A DNA stretch of 64,000 nucleotides from Calendula officinalis (Eukaryota > Streptophyta > Magnoliopsida > Asterales > Asteraceae), in contig OY970828.1 of assembly GCA_963853835.1 (NCBI GenBank), positions 14,203,813-14,267,812 of the forward strand, written 5' to 3'. Shown here piece by piece: positions 1 through 13,374 of the stretch (the first letter of the stretch is position 1; every line of letters starts with the position of its first letter). Both the position numbers and the translations under genes were made by a program. Under the pieces are notes generated by a model. That model saw only the letters and a list, made by a program, of their open reading frames with translations. It was not told the origin of the DNA and ran no database searches.

Positions 1-594
1 ATGAGAGGGCAGAAGATGTTCAAACGGCTGGGATCGGATAGGGTTTGGACATAATGAACGATTATTGGATTTCATATCTACGTAGCATTAAACTAGTACA
101 CATGGGCTCTTGGCCTTACCGAATGGCCCAAGGAGTTGCACTCGGCTGGTATGACCATGAAGCCCAAAAATGGATATGGATCGAGACAAGGTCCGGCCCT
201 CACCAGCACAAGCTAGGGTTAAACTAAAGGCCCACAATAAGCATAAATCGAAATTAAAAAGGAAGAGTGGGCTGGCTTGAGAAAATATACAAAGGACTCG
301 ACTCAAAATGGTAACCAGTATACTACAGGAAAACCTTGGCCTCACGGCCGGCCTCGGGATTGAATGACGTCTAAATAATTAGAATTACTTTTAAACTTAC
401 ATAGAAGAATTAAATGAACTAATGAACTCGGCCCTCTAAATAAGTGACGGGTCAAGACTCTAAAACGCGAAATAAAACGTTTAATAAAAATGAACCGTCC
501 AGTTACAGGTCGCCCGAATAATATAGAATTAATTATAATAATAAATTGTGATTAAATAATTCTGTTTAATTAATATAAATTTTGGGGCGTTACA
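1..594 (-). mobile_element. Element E, left-most LTR (partial, cut by window edge)
   Basis: This stretch is nearly identical to 7371-7964 and 14741-15334, which are the right-hand parts of two complete LTRs. It ends at 594 with the terminus GGGGCGTTACA, so it is the 5' part (minus-strand sense) of a 2887-bp LTR whose remainder lies outside the window. No coding frame is convincing; the short open frames here recur in all three LTR copies and look like chance. Confidence 0.88.
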
Positions 595-3500
595 ACTCAA
601 CTCCACTTAAAATAGACTTCGTCCCCGAAGTCATTGCTCGGAAGAAACTCAGGATAGTAATCTCGCGTCTCAACTCATACTCGCCAACGGCACACGTCCT
701 CAAATGGGGAAAGAACACAAAATGATAAGGTTAAGAATAAAAAGGAAAATCATCAGGGTGACCTACGACATGCATACTCAATGGAAAAGGAGAATAAAAA
801 CGATAAAGTTATGAATAGAAAGAAGCTCTTCATGGTGAATTTACTTAATAGGAATTGAACTCCAGATCACGTAAGTGGTCATACCATCATCCGCCTCTAG
901 TGGCGCAAGACGATAAGGCTAAAAGAAATAAGGTCAGGATGCTTACTATGGATCTTCGTATGCAAGAAAACGTTGATAATGAGCATAAAATACACCACGA
1001 TACTCTACTGAAGGCGTCTTCTTGCTCTCGTATTCGGATGCAGTTGTTACACTCAGCGATTAACGTCGCGTTGAATCACCGATTCAACTCCACTTGGAAG
1101 TTTGTTACGGTTTAGTTTGCGGCGTCAGATGACCTCGACGTGATACTTGGTTATCCGGTTCGTGCTAACAGTCACACTTGGTTCTCTCGCGACGATAAAA
1201 TAAATTTTATTGGAAAGAAGAAAACAACACTTCTCGCGAGGCTCCGACAATGATCACTTAACGTATTTACAACAGGTTTAATCTTATTATTGTCAATTCT
1301 GTATAAGAATTAGCTCCGAAAGGTCTTCTACTCTATTGGACACCAGTTTGCATAAGGCAAAGAAGCAATCTAGTAGTTTACACCATTATCAGTTAATACA
1401 AAAACAGAAAATTATTCACAAGAAATGTACCTATCACACAGAATTCTCAGATGATGCACACAGAAATTAAAATCACTCAGTAGGCAAAAATTCCCGAGAA
1501 TATACGTATCACACAGAATTCTCACATACTAAGGTATATGACTCAGAAATATGATCTAGAAATACAACTCAGAAGTCTAACTCAGAAATGAACTCAATAC
1601 ATAACTCAGGAGTATAACTCGGAAATCTGTCTCATAAATAAACTCAGAAATATAACTCGGGAACAAACTCAGAAATCTTAACTCAGAAGTAAACCCCGAA
1701 ATCTAACTCAAAAACATAACCAGAAATTTAATCTCAGACATAAAACCCGGATTCTATCTCAAACATAAACTGATAAAATAATAATATTTATTAGCAATAA
1801 CATTATATGCAATTCACATTTTTACTCATTTTTATGACTACTCGCGTGTTCCAATTTACTAGCTCATAATACTTGGACTGATAATTTCTCTCTCAACCGC
1901 GTTATTGATTCTCAAAATAACTCTTCTTTAACATTATATTGTTACCTTACTCTATTTGCATATTACTCATTTTGATATCCCTTTAATTAGCTCAAATTAA
2001 CAATGTTGTCATTTCAATTCTCTTTAATATGTTCCCATTCCACCATATTTAGTAGTTTCTCGATAATATTTTAATAGATGTTTTGTCATTCATCTAGTTT
2101 AACGATCCTTCAATAGACCGTTTCACTGATTTTACACAATATAAAATGACTCTTAATTATTTTGACCATATTTACTCATTAATTTTCATGTTACCCACTA
2201 AAATTCCAATTAAATTTCATACTCTTATTTATAATGATTTCTCGTTACTCAAATTACGAATTAATTCCTTAGTTCTCATTTACTCAATTCGCAGTTACAC
2301 TTTATTCTAAATCTTACGGTTTACTCATGGTTCATCAATTCAGTACATTCTCGTCTTTTCGAAATTTCTCCTAAGTTCAATATCAATTTATTGAATAGTT
2401 GTTCTCATCTCAAGTTTAATAATTATTCATAAATAGAGTTTTCTCATATAATTTTATAATACCTCAAAACTCATAACACTTTATAATACTTCTAAAATTT
2501 GAATAAAACTTCCCGTTAATTTAATACTTTTCTCTTTTAACTCATTTTATTAAGTTGCTTATGTAACTCGATTTGTAAATTTCTTATAACTCAAAATTAC
2601 TCCATAATTAATCAAAATAAAATTTTATCTTTTAGCTCGTTTTAGTAATAACTCATTACCAGCAAATTACCGATCTCATTCTAACTCATTTTCCTCAAAA
2701 TTTCATTGTAGCAGTTTTCTCATATTCGACTCATTAATAAGTTCTCATCACTTTAATTTCATGATTTCTCATTATCACATTTATAACCACCCAAGAATAA
2801 GTATACTGTCTTATTTTGTATATGATTATATTATTACTACTTCCTTTTTCCACGATATTCATTCAATCTAATTAACTTGATTTGTTAATTTCTCCAGTAA
2901 ACCCAATCCATCATTTTGTTGTAAACTCTATAATTACCCATAGAATAAATTTAATTATTCTCAACTGCTTGATTTGATAGTTACTCTTATATTTTATTTG
3001 ATCAATTATATGTATCTAGATTTCGCACTTTAAATTCATACCAACAAAATCTCTCTGCATAAGCATCATGCTCATAATATTTATAAATAATAATTAATGA
3101 TAATTATTTCTTGACAATTTTCCTTTTTACCCCTACTCAACTCCACTTGGAGAAAAACTCGTCCTCGAGTTTGGAACTAGTATTGTCTACCAAAATAAAC
3201 AAGCAAGTATGTAGTCACACCAACAATTAGGATACACATACTAAATTCACAATAACAAGCATTGGTCCATCATTCCCTTCAAAATTCCCCCCTAACCAAC
3301 CAAAAGTCCTGTGTGTACGGTAATAGGGGCCCTCTATTACTTTCGACACATGCTTTTGTTTGGTCACGAGTCAATCCCAAAGTTCACAACTTCCCTCATA
3401 AAAATAATCCACAACCAAATCACACTCAGAAGAAAGAAAAGTTTACTCTCAATATCTGATAAATACAGATATGCACTCGGCTGTGGTTACTCAAAACCTC

Positions 3501-5077
3501 ATAAACATTACTCAGAAATCATGCGTATATTTAGTCTTATACGCGATACTCGGATAACTCAGATTCATAGAAATATTTCCACTTTGTTACTTTCACAATA
3601 CGAATATCGTTTTATCTTCTACTCTTAGTTATCTCATTTGTCATTTCCCATGAATAACATTTACTCTTTCTCAAAATTTTATCCGATTTATTGCCGTCTC
3701 GAGCGACAATTAATATTTTCTACTTCAACATTCTCGGTTAATTATTCTAATAAGCTTATATAGTTCGTTTATTAGCTCTGTATTAACTTAACAATCTCTC
3801 GCTGAGCTCGTTATTCACACGACGTCTTGCACCCAACTATTTAAACCACTTACTCATAATGTTTTCTCATTTTATTTCAATTTAATGATTCTTAAATAAA
3901 TATTAATCTGTTGACTTTTCAACCTGGAATTTTCTCAATTACAACTCATGGTATTCACGAATTTTTTATTTCTCATTTAGTAAGTTTAATATAATCACTT
4001 CTCTTTTAACACTATTCAATAATTCTCTTTAATGCATTCTATAGATTCTTACACAAATTTGGAATTCCATATTACTGTATCTTTTGGCTGCTTAATCTTG
4101 ATTCAATATCTTCTCATTATGCAATACTCATTTTATTATCTCATTAAACGTATTTCTCAAAAATTTAGTTCGATATCTCCTCGTTTAGCTTGAATGTAAT
4201 TATTTTTCATTTTCTTGAATAAATACTTTCTCCTTACACAACTTGGTAAACCCTCATTTAAATATTTATTAATCTCTGATTTACTAGCTTTAATAACTCT
4301 TTCTATAAAGTGTTTTCTTCGAATGGAAAACTTTTAATATTCTCCGAGTTTCAAAAAAAAAAAAAATTTATTACTTCTCTTTAACATTAGGAACTTCTCC
4401 ATTTCTCATTTACTCAAGCATGTTTCTCATTTGATAATTTATAAATTTTATATTACAAATTGGTATTCCTTCATCACACTTTTGGTTAAAATTTCTCAGA
4501 ATTATAAAATCTCATTTCAACTCTATTAGGTGTTCCTCTAAATTGGAAACTTTTATTATTCTCATTAAAATTTATGATTCCTCTAGTATGCGTATTTATA
4601 TATGCATAAATATATTAAGCACTGGGAATTAAATCCAGAATTTTACTCAGAATTATGCCCTAAATTATACTCAAAATTATCAAACCTCGCATTCGTATAT
4701 CTATATATACATAGTATTTAATCGTACTATTCATATGAAATTTTCGTATGTTATTATAACTTTTGGGGTTTATTTCACAGATGTAATCAGAAACAACACT
4801 CGGAAAAATATACTTAGAAAATAAACACAAAAATCTCAGACTACTCTACTCATCCATACTCAGAATACAACATACATCTCAGATAAATAAAAACTGTTTA
4901 ATATTACCAGCAATGGGAAAAACGAGAGGTCGACGTGACATGCTGTATGCTTGATGTGGAAACTTTTCTCAGAAAATATTTTACTCAGTTCGCGTTTTAA
5001 AACTCGAGACTCAAACTTGAGATTGAATCCACCCCTTGTGAATCCAAATCCCTCAAGTCAGAGCTCTGATACCAACT
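595..5077 (-). mobile_element. Element E internal region, unit 1 (non-coding, 4483 bp)
   Basis: This lies between two LTRs and has no long open frame on either strand, so E is a large non-autonomous derivative (LARD-like). The right edge next to the LTR holds a primer-binding site for initiator tRNA-Met. The left edge, read on the minus strand, encodes a short gypsy Pol tail (DFGDEVYFKWS, then stop) just before the LTR. A second, similar tail (LEDEFFSKWS, stop) lies in the middle near 3135-3172. The rest is very AT-rich with many CTCAG and CTCATT motifs; 1440-1760 is especially dense in ACTCAGAAAT-like units. It probably decayed from an autonomous gypsy element while keeping the cis signals needed for replication in trans. 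Confidence 0.85.
5063..5074 (-). promoter_or_regulatory. Primer-binding site of element E, unit 1 (tRNA-Met type)
   Basis: On the minus strand this reads TGGTATCAGAGC, the usual plant retrotransposon primer-binding site complementary to initiator tRNA-Met. It sits three bases from the LTR edge at 5078. This fixes the direction of E as minus. Confidence 0.9.
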
Positions 5078-5442
5078 TGTAACACCCTAAAAATTTACAA
5101 GATTTTTAAAATTTTTGAAAACAAACTTTTAATCAAAAGGTCCCAATAACTCGAATAATTAAATCCCAATAATAGTATTTTCATTTAAAAATATATTTAA
5201 TGCGGAAATAGTTAAAATTAAGTGTTTTTAAAATATTAAATGCCGTCCACATCGGTAATGAAAGATACAGCGGTCAACCGTCCACCTTCTCCTTTCCTCT
5301 GCTGGTACCTGAAACAATGTGGGGGAAAATAGGGGTCAGCTGGAGAAGCTGAGTGAATATCTCAAAATGCATACAATCATAACATACAACACATGAGGGC
5401 ACATCGGTGTACTCCTACTCAGAATCTACTCGATTAATTACA

Positions 5443-5577
5443 CAGATTTATTTCTCGGATTTTATTACTCAGACTTATTTCTCGGATTTTATTATTCAGA
5501 TTTATTTCTCGGATTTTATTACTCAGATTTATTTCTCGGATTTTATTATTCAGATTTATTTCTCGGATTTTATTACT
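5443..5577. repeat. 27-bp tandem repeat, five copies, in E LTR
   Basis: The unit is about CAGATTTATTTCTCGGATTTTATTA plus two bases, repeated five times with single substitutions. It creates an open frame with a 9-residue period, which is a by-product of a unit length divisible by three rather than evidence for a protein. Confidence 0.9.
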
Positions 5578-5663
5578 CAGATTTTAATTTATATAGCGCG
5601 CTTGTGTGATTTGGGACGAGAGATCAACCTCGCCCCTCCTCACACCTCAGATAGGCTTAAGCC

Positions 5664-5783
5664 AAAACTCAGACGAGAGTGATCCCAAAACTCAGACTGG
5701 AATAATCCCGAAAAACTCAGACGGGAATAATCCCAAAAACTCAGACGGGAATAATTCCAAAAACTCAGACGGGAGGTGATCCC
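5664..5783. repeat. About 23-bp tandem repeat (AAAACTCAGACGGGAATAATCCC), five copies, in E LTR
   Basis: Five consecutive imperfect units of about 23-26 bp share the core ACTCAGACGGGA...ATCCC. The core includes the CTCAGA motif that recurs throughout element E. Confidence 0.85.
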
Positions 5784-5938
5784 AAAACTCAGATGTGTGT
5801 TATTATGTTTTATTATTTCTTTAACATAATTATCTCAGATTGCTCTAGCATGTAATAGCACAGAATGACTCTGTGCCGAGCTCGGTTACCCAGGCACAAT
5901 GTCTCAGATCATGAATAAATAAACAGATGCTCAGATAC

Positions 5939-6004
5939 TCAGATAACAGGTCAAACTCAGATAACGGATCAAACTCAGATAACAGCTCAAACTCAGATAA
6001 CAAT
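5939..6004. repeat. 18-bp tandem repeat, nearly four copies, in E LTR
   Basis: The unit is about CTCAGATAACAGGTCAAA, again built on CTCAGA. The repeat is present at the same place in the next LTR (13309-13374). Confidence 0.88.
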
Positions 6005-7964
6005 TATGGTGCAAGAAATGTAACACATAAGTCATGCATGTACAACGTTAAAACTGAATACACGGTGAGAATACTCACCTCGAGAAACGTAAGCTCCAAA
6101 GGGTTCCCAACAATCAGGAGGACAGCACGTTATCTCTTAGACGGTCCTAAAACCAAACAAGAAACCCGGAATTAAAAACCTACCCGACGGCTTATTTCAG
6201 AAAGTTGGCAGCACCCGTCAGTCTCACGGAAACTGCCATAAATCCTAAACGGTTGATTAGATTTTTCCCATCTTTTTACCACGGCAACTAGACAATCAGA
6301 ACTACAATTTACTGTGAGACGGTCACTGGCCAAAACAGAACCTAAATGTCTCAAAACAGCATTGCAAGACAGACCTGCTGCACAGGTAATCTTCCTAACA
6401 ACAGCATACTAAATTGACTATAACTTTTAAACCGTAATTCGGATTGACGAGAGGGTTGCAGCGTTGGAAAGCTAATTCAAAAACCAAGGTCCCCTCACGG
6501 GCCAAAATTCCAAAAACGTATTTAAAGTACTTCAAAAACAGATCAGAACAGTAGGGCAGATTCTGCCCGAAAATGTTGCTTTATTAAACTCGTTTTAACA
6601 ACCCGACTCGTCACCGAACACCCGAACATTTAAATTCATTACCCGACAGCCCTTCCCACATCACAGTTATCTTGGTTTAAAATTTATTTGCATTAAAACT
6701 AGATGCTACCAATTTTTCCCGATTGGAACCCAAGAACCCTACGGGTTCGGTTTCCCTTCGGTTAGAGATTCCCGTTTCAAACGAATCGGACAACAACTCA
6801 AACCATCTAAGGCTCGATATGGAACCATTAGAACGCAGCCCTGCTAGATCCCTACACGAATTACCTAACAAGCTGATTAACGGGAAAACGAATACGATAA
6901 AATTAGGGTTAAAGAACTACCGAATCAAATAGTAACTCGAACGGTAGTTGGGTAATGTTACCGAACTATGCTGTTTGCAACTCGGCTAAGCTCTTTTTCT
7001 TCTGTTTGGATTCGCACCGTCCCCAACACACGACAACAAGTTAGAACTCGATTAATGAAAGAAAGGCAAAATAGTAAATCAACCGAACTTGAATCCCACC
7101 GGAAGGAACCGCCGTACCAGGCTACTCGAGGGTTGATTCTGATTTGGACGCATCCGATCACTCGCTGCTAGATGGATGAACTAAGCCCGATATCTAGAAA
7201 CACGACCGATCAGAATCATCATCGAATAGAATGAAGATCGGGGAGATGAATGGGAGAAATCTTACCGATTAGCCGATCTCTAGGACTTCAACTTTCCACC
7301 GCTTGCTCCTTTGTCGACTGTGGAAGAAAGACAGGAACGAATGGAGTGTTCTTCTATGATCGCTTGACGAATGAGAGGGCAGAAGATGTTCAAACGGCTG
7401 GGATCGGATAGGGTTTGGACATAATGAACGATTATTGGATTCCATATCTACGTAGCATTAAACTAGTACACATGGGCTCTTGGCCTTACCGAATGGCCCA
7501 AGGAGTTGCACTCGGCTGGTATGACCATGAAGCCCAAAAATGGATATGGATCGAGACAAGGTCCGGCCCTCACCAGCACAAGCTAGGGTTAAACTAAAGG
7601 CCCACAATAAGCATAAATCGAAATTAAAAAGGAAGAGTGGGCTGGCTTGAGAAAATATACAAAGGACTCGACTCAAAATGGTAACCAGTATACTACAGGA
7701 AAACCTTGGCCTCACGGCCGGCCTCGGGATTGAATGACGTCTAAATAATTAGAATTACTTTTAAACTTACATAGAAGAATTAAATGAACTAATGAACTCG
7801 GCCCTCTAAATAAGTGACGGGTCAAGACTCTAAAACGCGAAATAAAACGTTTAATAAAAATGAACCGTCCAGTTACAGGTCGCCCGAATAATATAGAATT
7901 AATTATAATAATAAATTGTGATTAAATAATTCTGTTTAATTAATATAAATTTTGGGGCGTTACA

Positions 7965-10900
7965 ACTCAACTCCACTTAAAATAGACTTCGTCCCCGAAG
8001 TCATTGCTCGGAAGAAACTCAGGATAGTAATCTCGCGTCTCAACTCATACTCGCCAACGGCACACGTCCTCAAATGGGGAAAGAACACAAAATGATAAGG
8101 TTAAGAATAAAAAGGAAAATCATCAGGGTGACCTACGACATGCATACTCAATGGAAAAGGAGAATAAAAACGATAAAGTTATGAATAGAAAGAAGCTCTT
8201 CATGGTGAATTTACTTAATAGGAATTGAACTCCAGATCACGTAAGTGGTCATACCATCATCCGCCTCTAGTGGCGCAAGACGATAAGGCTAAAAGAAATA
8301 AGGTCAGGATGCTTACTATGGATCTCCGTATGCAAGAAAACGTTGATAATGAGCATAAAATACACCACGATACTCTACTGAAGGCGTCTTCTTGCTCTCG
8401 TATTCGGATGCAGTTGTTACACTCAGCGATTAACGTCGCGTTGAATCACCGATTCAACTCCACTTGGAAGTTTGTTACGGTTTAGTTTGCGGCGTCAGAT
8501 GACCTCGACGTGATACTTGGTTATCCGGTTCGTGCTAACAGTCACACTTGGTTCTCTCGCGATGATAAAATAAATTTTATTGGAAAGAAGAAAACAACAC
8601 TTCTCGCGAGGCTCCGACAATGATCACTTAACGTATTTACAACAGGTTTAATCTTATTATTGTCAATTCTGTATAAGAATTAGCTCCGAAAGGTCTTCTA
8701 CTCTATTGGACACCAGTTTGCATAAGGCAAAGAAGCAATCTAGTAGTTTACACCATTATCAGTTAATACAAAAACAGAAAATTATTCACAAGAAATGTAC
8801 CTATCACACAGAATTCTCAGATGATGCACACAGAAATTAAAATCACTCAGTAGGCAAAAATTCCCGAGAATATACGTATCACACAGAATTCTCACATACT
8901 AAGGTATATGACTCAGAAATATGATCTAGAAATACAACTCAGAAGTCTAACTCAGAAAAGAACTCAATACATAACTCAGGAGTATAACTCGGAAATCTGT
9001 CTCATAAATAAACCCAGAAATATAACTCGGGAACAAACTCAGAAATCTTAACTCAGAAGTAAACCCCGAAATCTAACTCAAAAACATAACCAGAAATTTA
9101 ATCTCAGACATAAAACCCGGATTCTATCTCAAACATAAACTGATAAAATAATAATATTTATTAGCAATAACATTATATGCAATTCACATTTTTACTCATT
9201 TTTATGACTACTCGCGTGTTCCAATTTACTAGCTCATAATACTTGGACTGATAATTTCTCTCTCAACCGCGTTATTGATTCTCAAAATAACTCTTCTTTA
9301 ACATTATATTGTTACCTTACTCTATTTGCATATTACTCATTTTGATATCCCTTTAATTAGCTCAAATTAACAATGTTGTCATTTCAATTCTCTTTAATAT
9401 GTTCCCATTCCACCATATTTAGTAGTTTCTCGATAATATTTTAATAGATGTTTTGTCATTCATCTAGTTTAACGATCCTTCAATAGACCGTTTCACTGAT
9501 TTTACACAATATAAAATGACTCTTAATTATTTTGACCATATTTACTCATTAATTTTCATGTTACCCACTAAAATTCCAATTAAATTTCATACTCTTATTT
9601 ATAATGATTTCTCGTTACTCAAATTACGAATTAATTCCTTAGTTCTCATTTACTCAATTCGCAGTTACACTTTATTCTAAATCTTACGGTTTACTCATGG
9701 TTCATCAATTCAGTACATTCTCGTATTTTCGAAATTTCTCCTAAGTTCAATATCAATTTATTGAATAGTTGTTCTCATCTCAAGTTTAATAATTATTCAT
9801 AAATAGAGTTTTCTCATATAATTTTATAATACCTCAAAACTCATAACACTTTATAATACTTCTAAAATTTGAATAAAACTTCCCGTTAATTTAATACTTT
9901 TCTCTTTTAACTCATTTTATTAAGTTGCTTATGTAACTTGATTTGTAAATTTCTTATCACTCAAAATTACTCCATAATTAATCAAAATAAAATTTTATCT
10001 TTTAGCTCGTTTTAGTAATAACTCATTACCAGCAAATTACCGATCTCATTCTAACTCATTTTCCTCAAAATTTCATTGTAGCAGTTTTCTCATATTCGAC
10101 TCATTAATAAGTTCTCATCACTTTAATTTCATGATTTCTCATTATCACATTTATAACCACCCAAGAATAAGTATACTGTCTTATTTTGTATATGATTATA
10201 TTATTACTACTTCCTTTTTCCACGATATTCATTCAATCTAATTAACTTGATTTGTTAATTTCTCCAGTAAACCCAATCCATCATTTTGTTGTAAACTCTA
10301 TAATTACCCATAGAATAAATTTAATTATTCTCAACTGCTTGATTTGATAGTTACTCTTATATTTTATTTGATCAATTATATGTATCTAGATTTCGCACTT
10401 TAAATTCATACCAACAAAATCTCTCTGCATAAGCATCATGCTCATAATATTTATAAATAATAATTAATGATAATTATTTCTTGACAATTTTCCTTTTTAC
10501 CCCTACTCAACTCCACTTGGAGAAAAACTCGTCCTCGAGTTTGGAACTAGTATTGTCTACCAAAATAAACAAGCAAGTATGTAGTCACACCAACAATTAG
10601 GATACACATACTAAATTCACAATAACAAGCATTGGTCCATCATTCCCTTCAAAATTCCCCCCTAACCAACCAAAAGTCCTGTGTGTACGGTAATAGGGGC
10701 CCTCTATTACTTTCGACACATGTTTTTGTTTGGTCACGAGTCAATCCCAAAGTTCACAACTTCCCTCATAAAAATAATCCACAACCAAATCACACTCAGA
10801 AGAAAGAAAAGTTTACTCTCAATATCTGATAAATACAGATATGCACTCGGCTGTGGTTACTCAAAACCTCATAAACATTACTCAGAAATCATGCGTATAT

Positions 10901-12447
10901 TTAGTCTTATACGCGATACTCGGATAACTCAGATTCATAGAAATATTTCCACTTTGTTACTTTCACAATACGAATATCGTTTTATCTTCTACTCTTAGTT
11001 ATCTCATTTGTCATTTCCCATGAATAACATTTACTCTTTCTCAAAATTTTATCCGATTTATTGCCGTCTCGAGCGACAATTAATATTTTCTACTTCAACA
11101 TTCTCGGTTAATTATTCTAATAAGCTTATATAGTTCGTTTATTAGCTCTGTATTAACTTAACAATCTCTCGCTGAGCTCGTTATTCACACGACGTCTTGC
11201 ACCCAACTATTTAAACCACTTACTCATAATGTTTTCTCATTTTATTTCAATTTAATGATTCTTAAATAAATATTAATCTGTTGACTTTTCAACCTGGAAT
11301 TTTCTCAATTACAACTCATGGTATTCACGAATTTTTTATTTCTCATTTAGTAAGTTTAATATAATCACTTCTCTTTTAACACTATTCAATAATTCTCTTT
11401 AATGCATTCTATAGATTCTTACACAAATTTGGAATTCCATATTACTGTATCTTTTGGCTGCTTAATCTTGATTCAATATCTTCTCATTATGCAATACTCA
11501 TTTTATTATCTCATTAAACGTATTTCTCAAAAATTTAGTTCGATATCTCCTCGTTTAGCTTGAATGTAATTATTTTTCATTTTCTTGAATAAATACTTTC
11601 TCCTTACACAACTTGGTAAACCCTCATTTAAATATTTATTAATCTCTGATTTACTAGCTTTAATAACTCTTTCTATAAAGTGTTTTCTTCGAATGGAAAA
11701 CTTTTAATATTCTCCGAGTTTCAAAAAAAAAAAAAATTTATTACTTCTCTTTAACATTAGGAACTTCTCCATTTCTCATTTACTCAAGCATGTTTCTCAT
11801 TTGATAATTTATAAATTTTATATTACAAATTGGTATTCCTTCATCACACTTTTGGTTAAAATTTCTCAGAATTATAAAATCTCATTTCAACTCTATTAGG
11901 TGTTCCTCTAAATTGGAAAATTTTATTATTCTCATTAAAATTTATGATTCCTCTAGTATGCGTATTTATATATGCATAAATATATTAAGCACTGGGAATT
12001 AAATCCAGAATTTTACTCAGAATTATGCCCTAAATTATACTCAAAATTATCAAACCTCGCATTCGTATATCTATATATACATAGTATTTAATCGTACTAT
12101 TCATATGAAATTTTCGTATGTTATTATAACTTTTGGGGTTTATTTCACAGATGTAATCAGAAACAACACTCGGAAAAATATACTTAGAAAATAAACACAA
12201 AAATCTCAGACTACTCTACTCATCCATACTCAGAATACAACATACATCTCAGATAAATAAAAACTGTTAAATATTACCAGCAATGGGAAAAATGAGAGGT
12301 CGACGTGACATGCTGTATGCTTGATGTGGAAACTTTTCTCAGAAAATATTTTACTCAGTTCGCGTTTTAAAACTCGAGACTCAAACTTGAGATTGAATCC
12401 ACCCCTTGTGAATCCAAATCCCTCAAGTCAGAGCTCTGATACCAACT
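7965..12447 (-). mobile_element. Element E internal region, unit 2
   Basis: This is the second copy of the non-coding internal region, exactly 7370 bp downstream of the first and without length change. I noted only scattered single-base differences, for example at the positions homologous to 956, 1587, 2345 and 3352. As in unit 1 there is no supported protein-coding gene, apart from the two short Pol-tail remnants next to the LTR at 7965-8010 and mid-region near 10505-10542. Confidence 0.85.
12433..12444 (-). promoter_or_regulatory. Primer-binding site of element E, unit 2
   Basis: Minus-strand TGGTATCAGAGC, three bases from the LTR edge at 12448, identical to the site in unit 1. Confidence 0.9.
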
Positions 12448-12812
12448 TGTAACACCCTAAAAATTTACAAGATTTTTAAAATTTTTGAAAACAAACTTTT
12501 AATCAAAAGGTCCCAATAACTCGAATAATTAAATCCCAATAATAGTATTTTCATTTAAAAATATATTTAATGCGGAAATAGTTAAAATTAAGTGTTTTTA
12601 AAATATTAAATGCCGTCCACATCGGTAATGAAAGATACAGCGGTCAACCGTCCACCTTCTCCTTTCCTCTGCTGGTACCTGAAACAATGTGGGGGAAAAT
12701 AGGGGTCAGCTGGAGAAGCTGAGTGAATATCTCAAAATGCATACAATCATAACATACAACACATGAGGGCACATCGGTGTACTCCTACTCAGAATCTACT
12801 CGATTAATTACT

Positions 12813-12947
12813 CAGATTTATTTCTCGGATTTTATTACTCAGATTTATTTCTCGGATTTTATTATTCAGATTTATTTCTCGGATTTTATTACTCAGATTT
12901 ATTTCTCGGATTTTATTATTCAGATTTATTTCTCGGATTTTATTACT
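12813..12947. repeat. 27-bp tandem repeat, five copies, right E LTR
   Basis: Counterpart of 5443-5577, with the same number of units and two base differences (ACAC to ACTC and CAGACTT to CAGATTT). Confidence 0.88.
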
Positions 12948-13033
12948 CAGATTTTAATTTATATAGCGCGCTTGTGTGATTTGGGACGAGAGATCAACCT
13001 CGCCCCTCCTCACACCTCAGATAGGCTTAAGCC

Positions 13034-13153
13034 AAAACTCAGACGAGAGTGATCCCAAAACTCAGACTGGAATAATCCCAAAAAACTCAGACGGGAATAA
13101 TCCCAAAAACTCAGACGGGAATAATTCCAAAAACTCAGACGGGAGGTGATCCC
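13034..13153. repeat. About 23-bp tandem repeat, five copies, right E LTR
   Basis: Counterpart of 5664-5783 with one G/A difference in the second unit. Confidence 0.85.
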
Positions 13154-13308
13154 AAAACTCAGATGTGTGTTATTATGTTTTATTATTTCTTTAACATAAT
13201 TATCTCAGATTGCTCTAGCATGTAATAGCACAGAATGACTCTGTGCCGAGCTCGGTTACCCAGGCACAATGTCTCAGATCATGAATAAATAAACAGATGC
13301 TCAGATAC

Positions 13309-13374
13309 TCAGATAACAGGTCAAACTCAGATAACGGATCAAACTCAGATAACAGCTCAAACTCAGATAACAAT
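13309..13374. repeat. 18-bp tandem repeat, right E LTR
   Basis: Counterpart of 5939-6004; the sequence is the same in both copies. Confidence 0.85.

Larger units (their letters stand above)
5078..7964 (-). mobile_element. Element E complete LTR, middle copy (2887 bp)
   Basis: The borders are TG...CA: on the plus strand it begins TGTAACACCC and ends GGGGCGTTACA, typical of plant Ty3/gypsy LTRs. It is shared with the LTR at 12448-15334, with no length difference. It contains three short tandem-repeat blocks of 27, 23 and 18 bp. The LTR is long compared with most plant gypsy elements but within the range seen for Tekay-type chromoviruses and LARDs; the clade is inferred only from termini and primer site. 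Confidence 0.9.

Noticed and set aside
5407..5682. Open frame with repeated QIYFSDFIT inside the E LTR
   Set aside because: The frame results from a 27-bp tandem repeat, sits within an LTR and lies on the strand opposite to the element; there is no sign of a real protein.
5939..6004. CRISPR-like regularly spaced repeats
   Set aside because: The units are contiguous imperfect tandem repeats in a plant LTR, without unique spacers.
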